In this document: positions 1 to 6,641 of the stretch, one piece after another
Numbering within the stretch: the first letter of the stretch is position 1
How the letters are laid out: every line of letters starts with the position of its first letter
From: Amycolatopsis japonica
Lineage (GTDB): Bacteria > Actinomycetota > Actinomycetes > Mycobacteriales > Pseudonocardiaceae
Length of the DNA: 64,000 nucleotides
Assembly (NCBI RefSeq): GCF_000732925.1
Contig: NZ_CP008953.1
Location: 6,324,001 to 6,388,000 of the forward strand
Direction of reading: 5' to 3'
Notes under the pieces: generated by a model
The model's input: only the letters and a program-made list of their open reading frames with translations
What the model was told of the DNA's origin: nothing
The model's database searches: none
Translations under genes and position numbers: made by a program

Positions 1-1473
1 TACCTGATCCCGCAACGCGTCGGGCTGGCCGTCCTGGCCTGGTGGTTCGACTGGCTGCCGCATCACGACCTCGGCGCGCAGCGGCAGAACCGGTTCGGCG
101 CCACCCGCGTCCGCGTCGGGCTCGAATGGCTGATGACGCCGATCATGCTGTGCCAGAACTACCACCTGGTGCACCATCTCCACCCGGCGATCCCGTTCTA
201 CCGGTATCTGCGCACGTGGCGGGACAACCGCGACGCCTACCTCGCCAGGGACGTCCCGATCGCGACCCCGTGGGGCCGCGAGCTGACGGCGGCGGAGTAC
301 CGCGAATGGCGGCGGCTCACCGGCTCGTTCGACGAGGAGCCGCCCGCGCCGCAGCCGCTGCGGCCGAGCCGGTTCCACTCGCTGCGGGTCGCCGAGGTCC
401 GGCCGCTGTGCGAGGGCGCCGTCACCGTGACGTTCGAGGTGCCGGAACGGCTGCGCGAGACCTTCCTGTTCACCCCCGGCCAGCACCTCGTCATCCGCGC
501 GGAGGTCGACGGGGAAGAGGTGCGGCGCGCCTACTCGATCTGCTCGACGCCGGACTCCGGTGAGCTGCGGATCGCGATCAAGCACCAGCTCGGCGGCGCG
601 TTCTCGACGTTCGCCACCACGGAACTCGCGGCGGGCGACGTCCTGGACGTCCTGCCGCCGGACGGCGAGTTCACGCTGACCCCGGAGCGCGGTCGCGCCG
701 GTCGTTACGTCGCGCTCGCCGCGGGCAGCGGGATCACACCGATCCTGTCGATCCTGACCGCGACCCTGCGGAACGAGCCGAACAGCAAGGCGACCTTGCT
801 GTACATCAACACCTCCGGCGCCAGCACGATGTTCGCCGACGAGCTCGGCGCGCTCGCCACCCGGCTGGGCGGACGGCTGCACGTCGTGCACTACCGCACC
901 GACGAACGCGACCCGGACCTGCGCACGCAACGGGTCGAGAAGCCGTTCGACATCGTCGGCGAGGCGCTGGCCATCTCGCACGAGCGCTACCAGCGCGGCC
1001 GTCTCGACGGCACCCGCCTCCGCGCGCTGCTGCAGGCACGGCTGCACCCGGCGAAGGTGGACGACTGGTTCCTGTGCGGCCCGCGCGACCTCGTCGACAT
1101 GGCCCGCCGGACGCTCGCCGAGCGGGACGTCCCGGAGGAGAACGTCCACTTCGAACTGTTCCAGGGCGCGCTCCCGGTCCGCCCCTCGCGGCGCCCCGGC
1201 CCGACGCTGACGGTCACCGCGGGCGGGAAGACCGTCGAAATCCCCGCGACCGTGGGCGAAACCGTGCTCAGCGCCGCGCTCCGGCACGGCGTCGACGCGC
1301 CGTACGCGTGCGTCGGCGGCGCGTGCGGCACGTGCCGGGCGACCGTGGTGCGGGGCAGCGCGCGGATGGACGTCCATTACGCGCTCGGGGACGACGAGGT
1401 CGCCGCGGGCCGGATCCTGACCTGCCGGGCGGTGGCGACGTCGCCCGAACTCGCCGTCGACTACGACCGCTGA
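1..1473 (+). CDS. Fatty acid desaturase / ferredoxin-reductase fusion, 5' truncated
   Basis: The frame is open from the first base, so the start lies upstream of the window; 490 residues are visible. The N-terminal part is the end of a membrane desaturase: an HxxHH box (HLVHH, residues 55-59) of the di-iron type follows a hydrophobic stretch. From about residue 115 it continues as an FAD/NAD(P)H reductase: RAYSICS (FAD binding), GSGITPILSI (nucleotide binding), then a C-terminal plant-type 2Fe-2S domain with Cys437, Cys442, Cys445 and Cys475. The reductase half resembles the PaaE/Hmp family. Such a fusion would feed NAD(P)H electrons straight to its own oxygenase, probably for lipid or isoprenoid desaturation or hydroxylation at the membrane. 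The substrate cannot be told from the sequence. Confidence 0.85.
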   Translation, partial: YLIPQRVGLAVLAWWFDWLPHHDLGAQRQNRFGATRVRVGLEWLMTPIMLCQNYHLVHHLHPAIPFYRYLRTWRDNRDAYLARDVPIATPWGRELTAAEYREWRRLTGSFDEEPPAPQPLRPSRFHSLRVAEVRPLCEGAVTVTFEVPERLRETFLFTPGQHLVIRAEVDGEEVRRAYSICSTPDSGELRIAIKHQLGGAFSTFATTELAAGDVLDVLPPDGEFTLTPERGRAGRYVALAAGSGITPILSILTATLRNEPNSKATLLYINTSGASTMFADELGALATRLGGRLHVVHYRTDERDPDLRTQRVEKPFDIVGEALAISHERYQRGRLDGTRLRALLQARLHPAKVDDWFLCGPRDLVDMARRTLAERDVPEENVHFELFQGALPVRPSRRPGPTLTVTAGGKTVEIPATVGETVLSAALRHGVDAPYACVGGACGTCRATVVRGSARMDVHYALGDDEVAAGRILTCRAVATSPELAVDYDR

Positions 1474-1598
1474 CCCCGGCCCGGCCACAACGGTCGATGG
1501 GGTCGTGAGTGGCGACTCGTGTTCTGGTGAACCTGTATTTGATCACCCACTCGGCTTGACGCCGTCCTGCTGCCGTGGCGGAGCCGATGTCGGCGAGT

Positions 1599-1637
1599 GG
1601 GGAGGATCGGGGACGTCCAGTGTCCGGAATCTTCCCC
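1599..1637. repeat. Imperfect inverted repeat, 16-bp arms, 7-nt loop
   Basis: Arms 1599-1614 and 1622-1637 pair at 13 of 16 positions around a 7-nt loop. The arm shares its GGAnGAT core with the larger hairpin just downstream, so the two look related. It lies about 125 nt after the reductase stop and could act at the 3' end of that transcript. Function is not shown. Confidence 0.6.
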
Positions 1638-1650
1638 GCTCGGCATGACC

Positions 1651-1703
1651 TTGATCAACGGAGGATTCGGGACATTCAACGTCCCCGATCTTCCGTTGAT
1701 CAA
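1651..1703. repeat. 53-nt inverted repeat (23-7-23), likely 3'-end hairpin
   Basis: Arms 1651-1673 and 1681-1703 pair at 20 of 23 positions with a 7-nt loop (ATTCAAC). The outer ends are TTGATCAACGG and its complement. The architecture (23-bp stem, 7-nt loop) is the same as that of the unrelated hairpins at 17526, 29846, 41114 and 47398. No gene is visible from 1474 to 1931: this spacer holds the two hairpins, a 21-bp tandem repeat and the CACA-repeat promoter. Confidence 0.7.
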
Positions 1704-1789
1704 GCTCCTCGACCCGAGCAACCCCTCGACGATGCAGGAATTAGGACACTCGGACGCGACCCGGTCCTGCCGCGAGGCGTCCGGCTGGA

Positions 1790-1852
1790 CACGCGTGTCG
1801 TCCATCGCATCACGCGTGTCGTCCGTCTGATCACCCGTGTCGTCCGATAACG
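1790..1852. repeat. Three tandem 21-bp repeats
   Basis: Units start at 1790, 1811 and 1832. The shared core is CAC[GC]CGTGTCGTCC; the last 7 bases vary. The period and the CGCGTG core match the larger arrays at 9373-9519 and 30885-31010. It lies 80-142 nt before the sensor kinase start. It could be a protein-binding array (21 bp is two helical turns) or a member of a dispersed repeat family. Confidence 0.7.
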
Positions 1853-1871
1853 CGAGTGCGGCATCGCGGCA

Positions 1872-1898
1872 CACAGCGGGCTCACAGGTGGGACACAA
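1872..1898 (+). promoter_or_regulatory. Triple 11-bp-spaced CACAG/CACAA repeat and promoter of the sensor kinase
   Basis: CACAG occurs at 1872 and 1883 and CACAA at 1894, exactly 11 bp apart. The first repeat begins 60 nt before the ATG at 1932. A -10-like hexamer CACGCT occupies -12 to -7 relative to the A of the ATG, which would give a leaderless mRNA. Direct repeats with 11-bp spacing overlapping the -35 region are typical of OmpR/PhoB-family response regulators. The same layout recurs before 3463 and 5385. Confidence 0.65.
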
Positions 1899-1931
1899 CG
1901 CGCGCATACGACGGCGGCGCACGCTCGGGTC

Positions 1932-3458
1932 ATGGCATCCGGACCGACCGCCGGCCCGCGCCGGTGGACCCGGCCCGGGCGGCTTTCCCTGCGCGCCAAG
2001 CTGACCGGCTCGATGGTGCTGCTGCTCACGTTCGTCTGCCTGGTGATCGGCGTCGCCAGCGAGATCGCGCTGCGGTCGTTCCTCACCCGCCAGATCGACG
2101 ACCAGCTCTCGGCCGCGTCGTCCCGCGCCCACGACTTCGCGAACCGGCCGCCGGAGGACGGGCTCGGTCCCAATCCGCTCAACGCGCCGGGCCAGGCCTC
2201 CGGGACGCTCAGCGTGCGGGTCTCCGGAGACCGCGTGCTCTACGCCGGAGTCCTTACCGTGCAAGGGCTTCCGCAAGGATTGTCGGCCGAGCAGGAGGCC
2301 GGGCTGTTCTCGATCCCGGCGGACCGGCCGCCGATGACGCTGACGATCGGCGGGCTGGGCGACTATCGCGTGCAGGCCGCCTCGATCCCCGGTGGCGTGG
2401 TCGTCACCGGGCTCCCGCTCGGGCCGATGCAGGACACGCTGGCCACCGTCGGGTGGATCCTGTTCGGGGTCGCGGCGGCGGGCGTCACCGGCGCCGGATT
2501 CCTCGGCGCGTTCGCCGTCCGGCGCACGTTGCGGCCGCTCGACCGGGTCGCGGCGACCGCGGGCCGGGTGTCGGCGATGCGGCTCGACCGCGGGCAGGTC
2601 GCGCTTTCCGTGCGGGTGCCCGAGATCGACACCGATCCGCGGACCGAGGTCGGCCAGGTCGGTTCGGCGCTGAACCTCATGCTCGGGCATATCGCGCGGG
2701 CGCTGGAAGCCCGGCAGGCCAGCGAGACCCGGGTCCGCCGGTTCGTCGCCGACGCGAGTCACGAACTCCGCACTCCGCTCGCGGCGATCCGCGGGTACGC
2801 CGAACTCGCCGGCCGCGGCAGCGCGCTGGCGCCGCCGGAGGTCGCGCGTTCGATGTCGCGGATCCAGTCCGAGGCGGCCCGGATGACGACACTGGTCGAG
2901 GATCTCCTCCTGCTCGCGAGACTCGACGCCGGTCGCCCGCTCGAAGCGGGCGAGGTCGACCTCACCCGGCTGGCCGCGGACGCCGTCGGCGACGCGCACG
3001 TCGCGGGCCCGGACCATCGCTGGGAACTCCGGCTCCCGCCGGTTCCCGTCCTCGTCCGCGGCGACGTCCAGCGCCTGCACCAGGTGCTGGCGAATCTGCT
3101 GTCCAACGCGCGCACGCACACCCCGCCGGGCACCACGGTGATCACCGCGCTGACCCGCTCGCACGGCGGGGCCGCGGTGCTCACCGTCACCGACGACGGC
3201 CCCGGGATCGCCCCGGAACTCCTGCCGAGCGTGTTCGAACGCTTCGCCCGCGGTGATTCCTCCCGCTCACGTGCCGCGGGCAGTACCGGGCTCGGGATGG
3301 CGATCGCGTCGGCGATCGTCGTTGCCCATCACGGCACGATCGAGGTGCACAGCCGTCCGGGCCGCACCGAATTCGCCGTCCATCTTCCGGTGATCGGATC
3401 CTCACAGCGGGTGCACAGCTTCGGCACAACCACCCCCCAGGTCGGCCCCCGACGCTGA
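1932..3458 (+). CDS. Sensor histidine kinase (EnvZ/PhoR-like)
   Basis: A 508-residue membrane sensor kinase. A first membrane segment (about 28-50, MVLLLTFVCLVIGVASEIAL) and a second (about 172-197) enclose an extracytoplasmic sensor region of roughly 120 residues. HAMP follows, then the HisKA H-box DASHELRTPL with phospho-acceptor His277, and a HATPase domain with N box (NLLSNARTHT), G1 (DDGPGIAP) and G2 (GSTGLGMAIA). No response regulator gene is in the window; it may be encoded elsewhere. The upstream CACA triple repeat suggests the gene is under the same regulator as the glycosyltransferases that follow 4 nt downstream. The start ATG is set by the exact 60-nt spacing of that repeat. Confidence 0.9.
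   Translation: MASGPTAGPRRWTRPGRLSLRAKLTGSMVLLLTFVCLVIGVASEIALRSFLTRQIDDQLSAASSRAHDFANRPPEDGLGPNPLNAPGQASGTLSVRVSGDRVLYAGVLTVQGLPQGLSAEQEAGLFSIPADRPPMTLTIGGLGDYRVQAASIPGGVVVTGLPLGPMQDTLATVGWILFGVAAAGVTGAGFLGAFAVRRTLRPLDRVAATAGRVSAMRLDRGQVALSVRVPEIDTDPRTEVGQVGSALNLMLGHIARALEARQASETRVRRFVADASHELRTPLAAIRGYAELAGRGSALAPPEVARSMSRIQSEAARMTTLVEDLLLLARLDAGRPLEAGEVDLTRLAADAVGDAHVAGPDHRWELRLPPVPVLVRGDVQRLHQVLANLLSNARTHTPPGTTVITALTRSHGGAAVLTVTDDGPGIAPELLPSVFERFARGDSSRSRAAGSTGLGMAIASAIVVAHHGTIEVHSRPGRTEFAVHLPVIGSSQRVHSFGTTTPQVGPRR
3403..3429 (+). promoter_or_regulatory. Triple 11-bp-spaced CACA repeat before the first ArnT-like gene
   Basis: CACAG at 3403 and 3414, CACAA at 3425; the first repeat begins 60 nt before the ATG at 3463. 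The hexamer GACGCT (3451-3456) sits at -12 to -7. The element lies inside the last codons of the sensor kinase, so the glycosyltransferase should have its own leaderless transcript as well as read-through. Confidence 0.65.
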
Positions 3459-3462
3459 GGCC

Positions 3463-5310
3463 ATGACCCTCCTCGCCTCCCGCGACGAAGCCGATCGAAC
3501 CGCTCCCCCCGCCCGAGGCACGCCGGCCGATCCGCGCTGGGTCCGGCCGTCGCTGGCCGCGCTTCTGCTCGCGACCGCCGTCCTGTACCTGTGGAACCTC
3601 GGGGAATCCGGCTGGGCCAACGCCTTCTACTCGGCGGCCGCGCAGGCGGGATCGCTGAGCTGGAAGGCGTTGTTCTTCGGTTCCAGCGACGCCGCGAACG
3701 CGATCACGGTCGACAAGACACCGGCCGCGTTGTGGGTGATGAGCCTTTCCGCGCGCCTGTTCGGGGTCAACGCCTGGAGTGTCCTGGTGCCGCAGGCGTT
3801 GATGGGCGTCGGCTCGGTCGCGGTGCTGTACGCCGCGGTGCGCCGGACGTCCGGCCCGGCCGCGGGGCTGCTGGCGGGCACCGTCCTCGCGCTCACCCCG
3901 GCCGCCGCGCTGATGTTCCGCTTCAACAACCCCGACGCGTTGCTCGTCCTGCTCCTGACCGCGGGCGCGTACTGCGTCGTCCGCGCCCTGGAGAAAGCGA
4001 GCCCGCGCTGGCTGGCGCTGGCCGGGGTCGCCGTCGGTTTCGGCTTCCTCGCGAAGATGCTGCAAGCGTTCCTGGTGCTGCCCGCGTTCGGGATCGCCTA
4101 TCTGATCGCCGCGCCGACGTCGCTGGGCAAACGCCTGCTGCACCTACTCGGCGCTTTGGGCGCGACCCTCATCTCCGCGGGCTGGTATCTCGCCGTCGTC
4201 GCGCTGTGGCCCGCCGCCGACCGGCCCTACATCGGCGGCTCGCAGGAGAACAGCCTGTGGGAGCTCGCTTTCGGCTACAACGGCCTCGGCCGCATCACCG
4301 GCGACGAGGTCGGCAGTGTCGGCGGGAGTCCCAACGGCGGCTGGGGAGGCACGGGCTGGGACCGGTTGTTCGGGAACGAGATGGCGGGCGGGATCGCCTG
4401 GCTCCTGCCCGCCGCCGCCGTCGCGCTGGCCGCCGGGCTGTGGTTCACGCGCCGTGCCCCGCGCACCGACGGCGGCCGGGCTGCGCTGATCCTCTGGGGC
4501 GGCTGGTTCGTGGTGACCGCCGTCGTGTTCAGCTACATGGGCGGCATCATCCACGCGTACTACACGATCGCGCTCGCCCCGGCGGTGGCCGCGCTCGTCG
4601 GGATCGCGGGCACGCAATTGTGGCGCGCACGGGGGAATCCGGCCGCCGCGGGCACGTTGAGCGCGGGGATCGGGCTGACCGCGCTGACGGCGTATCTCCT
4701 GCTGGCACGGCAATCCGACCGGCTTCCCGGGTTCGCGATCGCGGTCCTCGTGGCCGGACTCCTGTGCGCCTTCCTGGTGTTCTTCGCCTCGCGTTTGCCT
4801 GACGTGGCAAGGCGTCTGGTCGCCCTCGGCGCACTGGTCACGGTTCTCGCAGGCACCGGCGTGTACACGGTCGCGACCGCGGCCACCCCGCATTCCGGCG
4901 CGCTCCCCTCCGCCGGACCGGATACGGGCCGGGGCATGCGGATGGGCGGCGGCGGGTTGCTCGGGACGAGCCTGCCCGGCGACGAACTGGCCGCGCTGAT
5001 CCGGCGGGACAGCGCGAACTACACCTGGGCGGCGGCGACCGTCGGCTCCAACAACGCCGCGGGTTATCAGCTCGGCAGCGGCGCGCCGGTGATGGCCGTC
5101 GGCGGGTTCAACGGCACGGATCCGGCCCCCACACTCGAACAGTTCCAGGAACATGTCCGAAAAGGACGGATACACTACTTCCTCGGCGAAGGCATGATGA
5201 TGCGCGGGGAGACCGGCAGCGACGCCGCCGAGCGGATCGCCGCCTGGGTCGCGGACACCTACGAACCGACCACTGTGGACGGTGTCACCGTCTACGACCT
5301 GAGCCGGTGA
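3463..5310 (+). CDS. ArnT-like glycosyltransferase, family 39
   Basis: A 615-residue polytopic membrane protein of the PMT/ArnT (GT39, GT-C fold) group. The N-terminal loop carries FYSAAAQAG and DKTPAALW, the luminal acidic motif region of the family, followed by about ten hydrophobic segments and a roughly 150-residue soluble C-terminal domain with Gly/Met-rich linker (RGMRMGGGGLLG). Such enzymes move a sugar from a polyprenyl-phosphate donor onto an envelope acceptor on the outer face of the membrane. It starts 4 nt after the kinase. It is a close paralogue of the gene at 6642, and the polyprenyl-sugar synthase-like gene lies between them. The true acceptor is unknown. Confidence 0.85.
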   Translation: MTLLASRDEADRTAPPARGTPADPRWVRPSLAALLLATAVLYLWNLGESGWANAFYSAAAQAGSLSWKALFFGSSDAANAITVDKTPAALWVMSLSARLFGVNAWSVLVPQALMGVGSVAVLYAAVRRTSGPAAGLLAGTVLALTPAAALMFRFNNPDALLVLLLTAGAYCVVRALEKASPRWLALAGVAVGFGFLAKMLQAFLVLPAFGIAYLIAAPTSLGKRLLHLLGALGATLISAGWYLAVVALWPAADRPYIGGSQENSLWELAFGYNGLGRITGDEVGSVGGSPNGGWGGTGWDRLFGNEMAGGIAWLLPAAAVALAAGLWFTRRAPRTDGGRAALILWGGWFVVTAVVFSYMGGIIHAYYTIALAPAVAALVGIAGTQLWRARGNPAAAGTLSAGIGLTALTAYLLLARQSDRLPGFAIAVLVAGLLCAFLVFFASRLPDVARRLVALGALVTVLAGTGVYTVATAATPHSGALPSAGPDTGRGMRMGGGGLLGTSLPGDELAALIRRDSANYTWAAATVGSNNAAGYQLGSGAPVMAVGGFNGTDPAPTLEQFQEHVRKGRIHYFLGEGMMMRGETGSDAAERIAAWVADTYEPTTVDGVTVYDLSR

Positions 5311-5324
5311 ATCCCGTGACAGGA

Positions 5325-5351
5325 CACAGCGACAGCACAGCTCGGGCACAA
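5325..5351 (+). promoter_or_regulatory. Triple 11-bp-spaced CACA repeat before the GT2-GtrA gene
   Basis: CACAG at 5325 and 5336, CACAA at 5347; the first repeat is exactly 60 nt before the ATG at 5385. The hexamer GAGATT (5373-5378) lies at -12 to -7. The match to the other two promoters in spacing is the main argument that translation starts at 5385 and not at the earlier in-frame GTG (5307). Confidence 0.65.
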
Positions 5352-5384
5352 GGCGACCTCAGCGCGATGGCCGAGATTGACGTC

Positions 5385-6638
5385 ATGACAACCGCGATCC
5401 TCTCCGGCGCCGAAACCGGCCGCCGCCCCGCCATCGCCCCGGACGGCTCCCCCGTGCTCGACGTCGTCATCCCGGTCTACAACGAGGAGACCGACCTCGA
5501 ACCGTGCATCCGGAGGCTGCACGCGCACCTCGTGGAGCAGTTCCCGTACCCGTTCCGGATCACCGTCGCCGACAACGCCAGCACCGACGGCACACTGCAC
5601 GTCGCGGAACGGCTGAGCCGCGAGTTCGAGTCCGTCGAAGTCCGGCACCTCGAAGAAAAAGGCCGCGGCCGCGCGTTGCGTGCCGTTTGGTCCACTTCGG
5701 ACGCTCCGGTGCTCGCGTACATGGACGTCGACCTCTCGACCGATCTGGCCGCGCTCGGGCCGCTGATCGCGCCACTGCTGTCCGGCCACTCCGACCTCGC
5801 CATCGGCAGCAGGCTCGCCCGTGGCGCGCGGGTGGTGCGCGGGCCGAAGCGGGAGTTCATTTCCCGGTGCTACAACCTGATCCTGCGCGGCACGCTGGCG
5901 GCGAGGTTCAGCGACGCGCAATGCGGTTTCAAGGCGATCCGTGCCGACGTCGCCGAACGGCTGCTCCCCCACATCCAGGACACCGGCTGGTTCTTCGACA
6001 CCGAACTGCTCGTGCTGGCGCAGAAGGCCGGGCTGCGGATCCACGAGGTCCCGGTCGACTGGGTGGACGACCCGGATTCGTCGGTGAACATCATCGCCAC
6101 CGCCACCGCCGACCTCAAAGGCATCGCACGGCTGACCAAGGCCACGATGACCGGCCGGATCCCGATCAGCGGCCTGCGCGAGCAACTCGGCCGCGCGCCG
6201 ATCCAGGTACAGGCGCCGGGGGTGGCGCCGAGCCTGGTGCGGCAGCTGGTGCGGTTCGCCGCCGTCGGTGTCGCCAGCACCGTCGCCTACCTCGTGCTTT
6301 TCCTGTTGTTGCGGACGTTCACCGGCGCGCAGGCGGCGAACCTCGTCGCGCTGCTGGTGACGGCGATCGGCAACACCGCGCTCAACCGGCGCCTGACCTT
6401 CGGCATCCGCGGCAAGCAAGGCGCCGGGCTGCACCAGTTCCAGGGACTCATCGTGTTCGGGCTCGGGCTCGCACTCACCAGTGGCGCGCTGGCGCTGCTG
6501 CACACGATGACCGCGCCGGGGCTGACGCTGGAGATCACCGCGCTCGTGCTCGCGAACCTCGCGGCCACCGTCCTGCGTTTCCTGCTGCTGCGGGGCTGGG
6601 TGTTCCGCCGCCGCCCCGCCACCGAGATGGAGAGCTGA
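5385..6638 (+). CDS. Bifunctional GT2 glycosyltransferase / GtrA protein
   Basis: 417 residues from the chosen start. The N-terminal half is a GT-A family 2 transferase of the dolichol-phosphate-mannose-synthase type: VVIPVYNEE, ADNASTDGT, then YMDVDLSTD carrying the metal-binding Asp residues and GSRLARGAR. From about residue 280 it becomes a GtrA domain with four membrane segments (LVRFAAVGVASTVAYLVLF and following). The likely role is to make a polyprenyl-phosphate sugar inside the cell and help flip it, supplying the two flanking ArnT-like enzymes. In-frame starts exist at 5307 (GTG, overlapping the previous stop) and 5367; 5385 is preferred because of the conserved promoter geometry. Confidence 0.85.
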   Translation: MTTAILSGAETGRRPAIAPDGSPVLDVVIPVYNEETDLEPCIRRLHAHLVEQFPYPFRITVADNASTDGTLHVAERLSREFESVEVRHLEEKGRGRALRAVWSTSDAPVLAYMDVDLSTDLAALGPLIAPLLSGHSDLAIGSRLARGARVVRGPKREFISRCYNLILRGTLAARFSDAQCGFKAIRADVAERLLPHIQDTGWFFDTELLVLAQKAGLRIHEVPVDWVDDPDSSVNIIATATADLKGIARLTKATMTGRIPISGLREQLGRAPIQVQAPGVAPSLVRQLVRFAAVGVASTVAYLVLFLLLRTFTGAQAANLVALLVTAIGNTALNRRLTFGIRGKQGAGLHQFQGLIVFGLGLALTSGALALLHTMTAPGLTLEITALVLANLAATVLRFLLLRGWVFRRRPATEMES

Positions 6639-6641
6639 TCG

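Noticed and set aside
1474-1931. Response regulator gene for the sensor kinase
   Set aside because: No receiver or DNA-binding domain in any frame; the spacer holds only repeats and a promoter.
5307-5384. GTG 5307 as the start of the GT2-GtrA gene
   Set aside because: The 26 extra codons contain the CACA-repeat promoter and have poor codon bias; ATG 5385 has the same 60-nt spacing as the two sister promoters.
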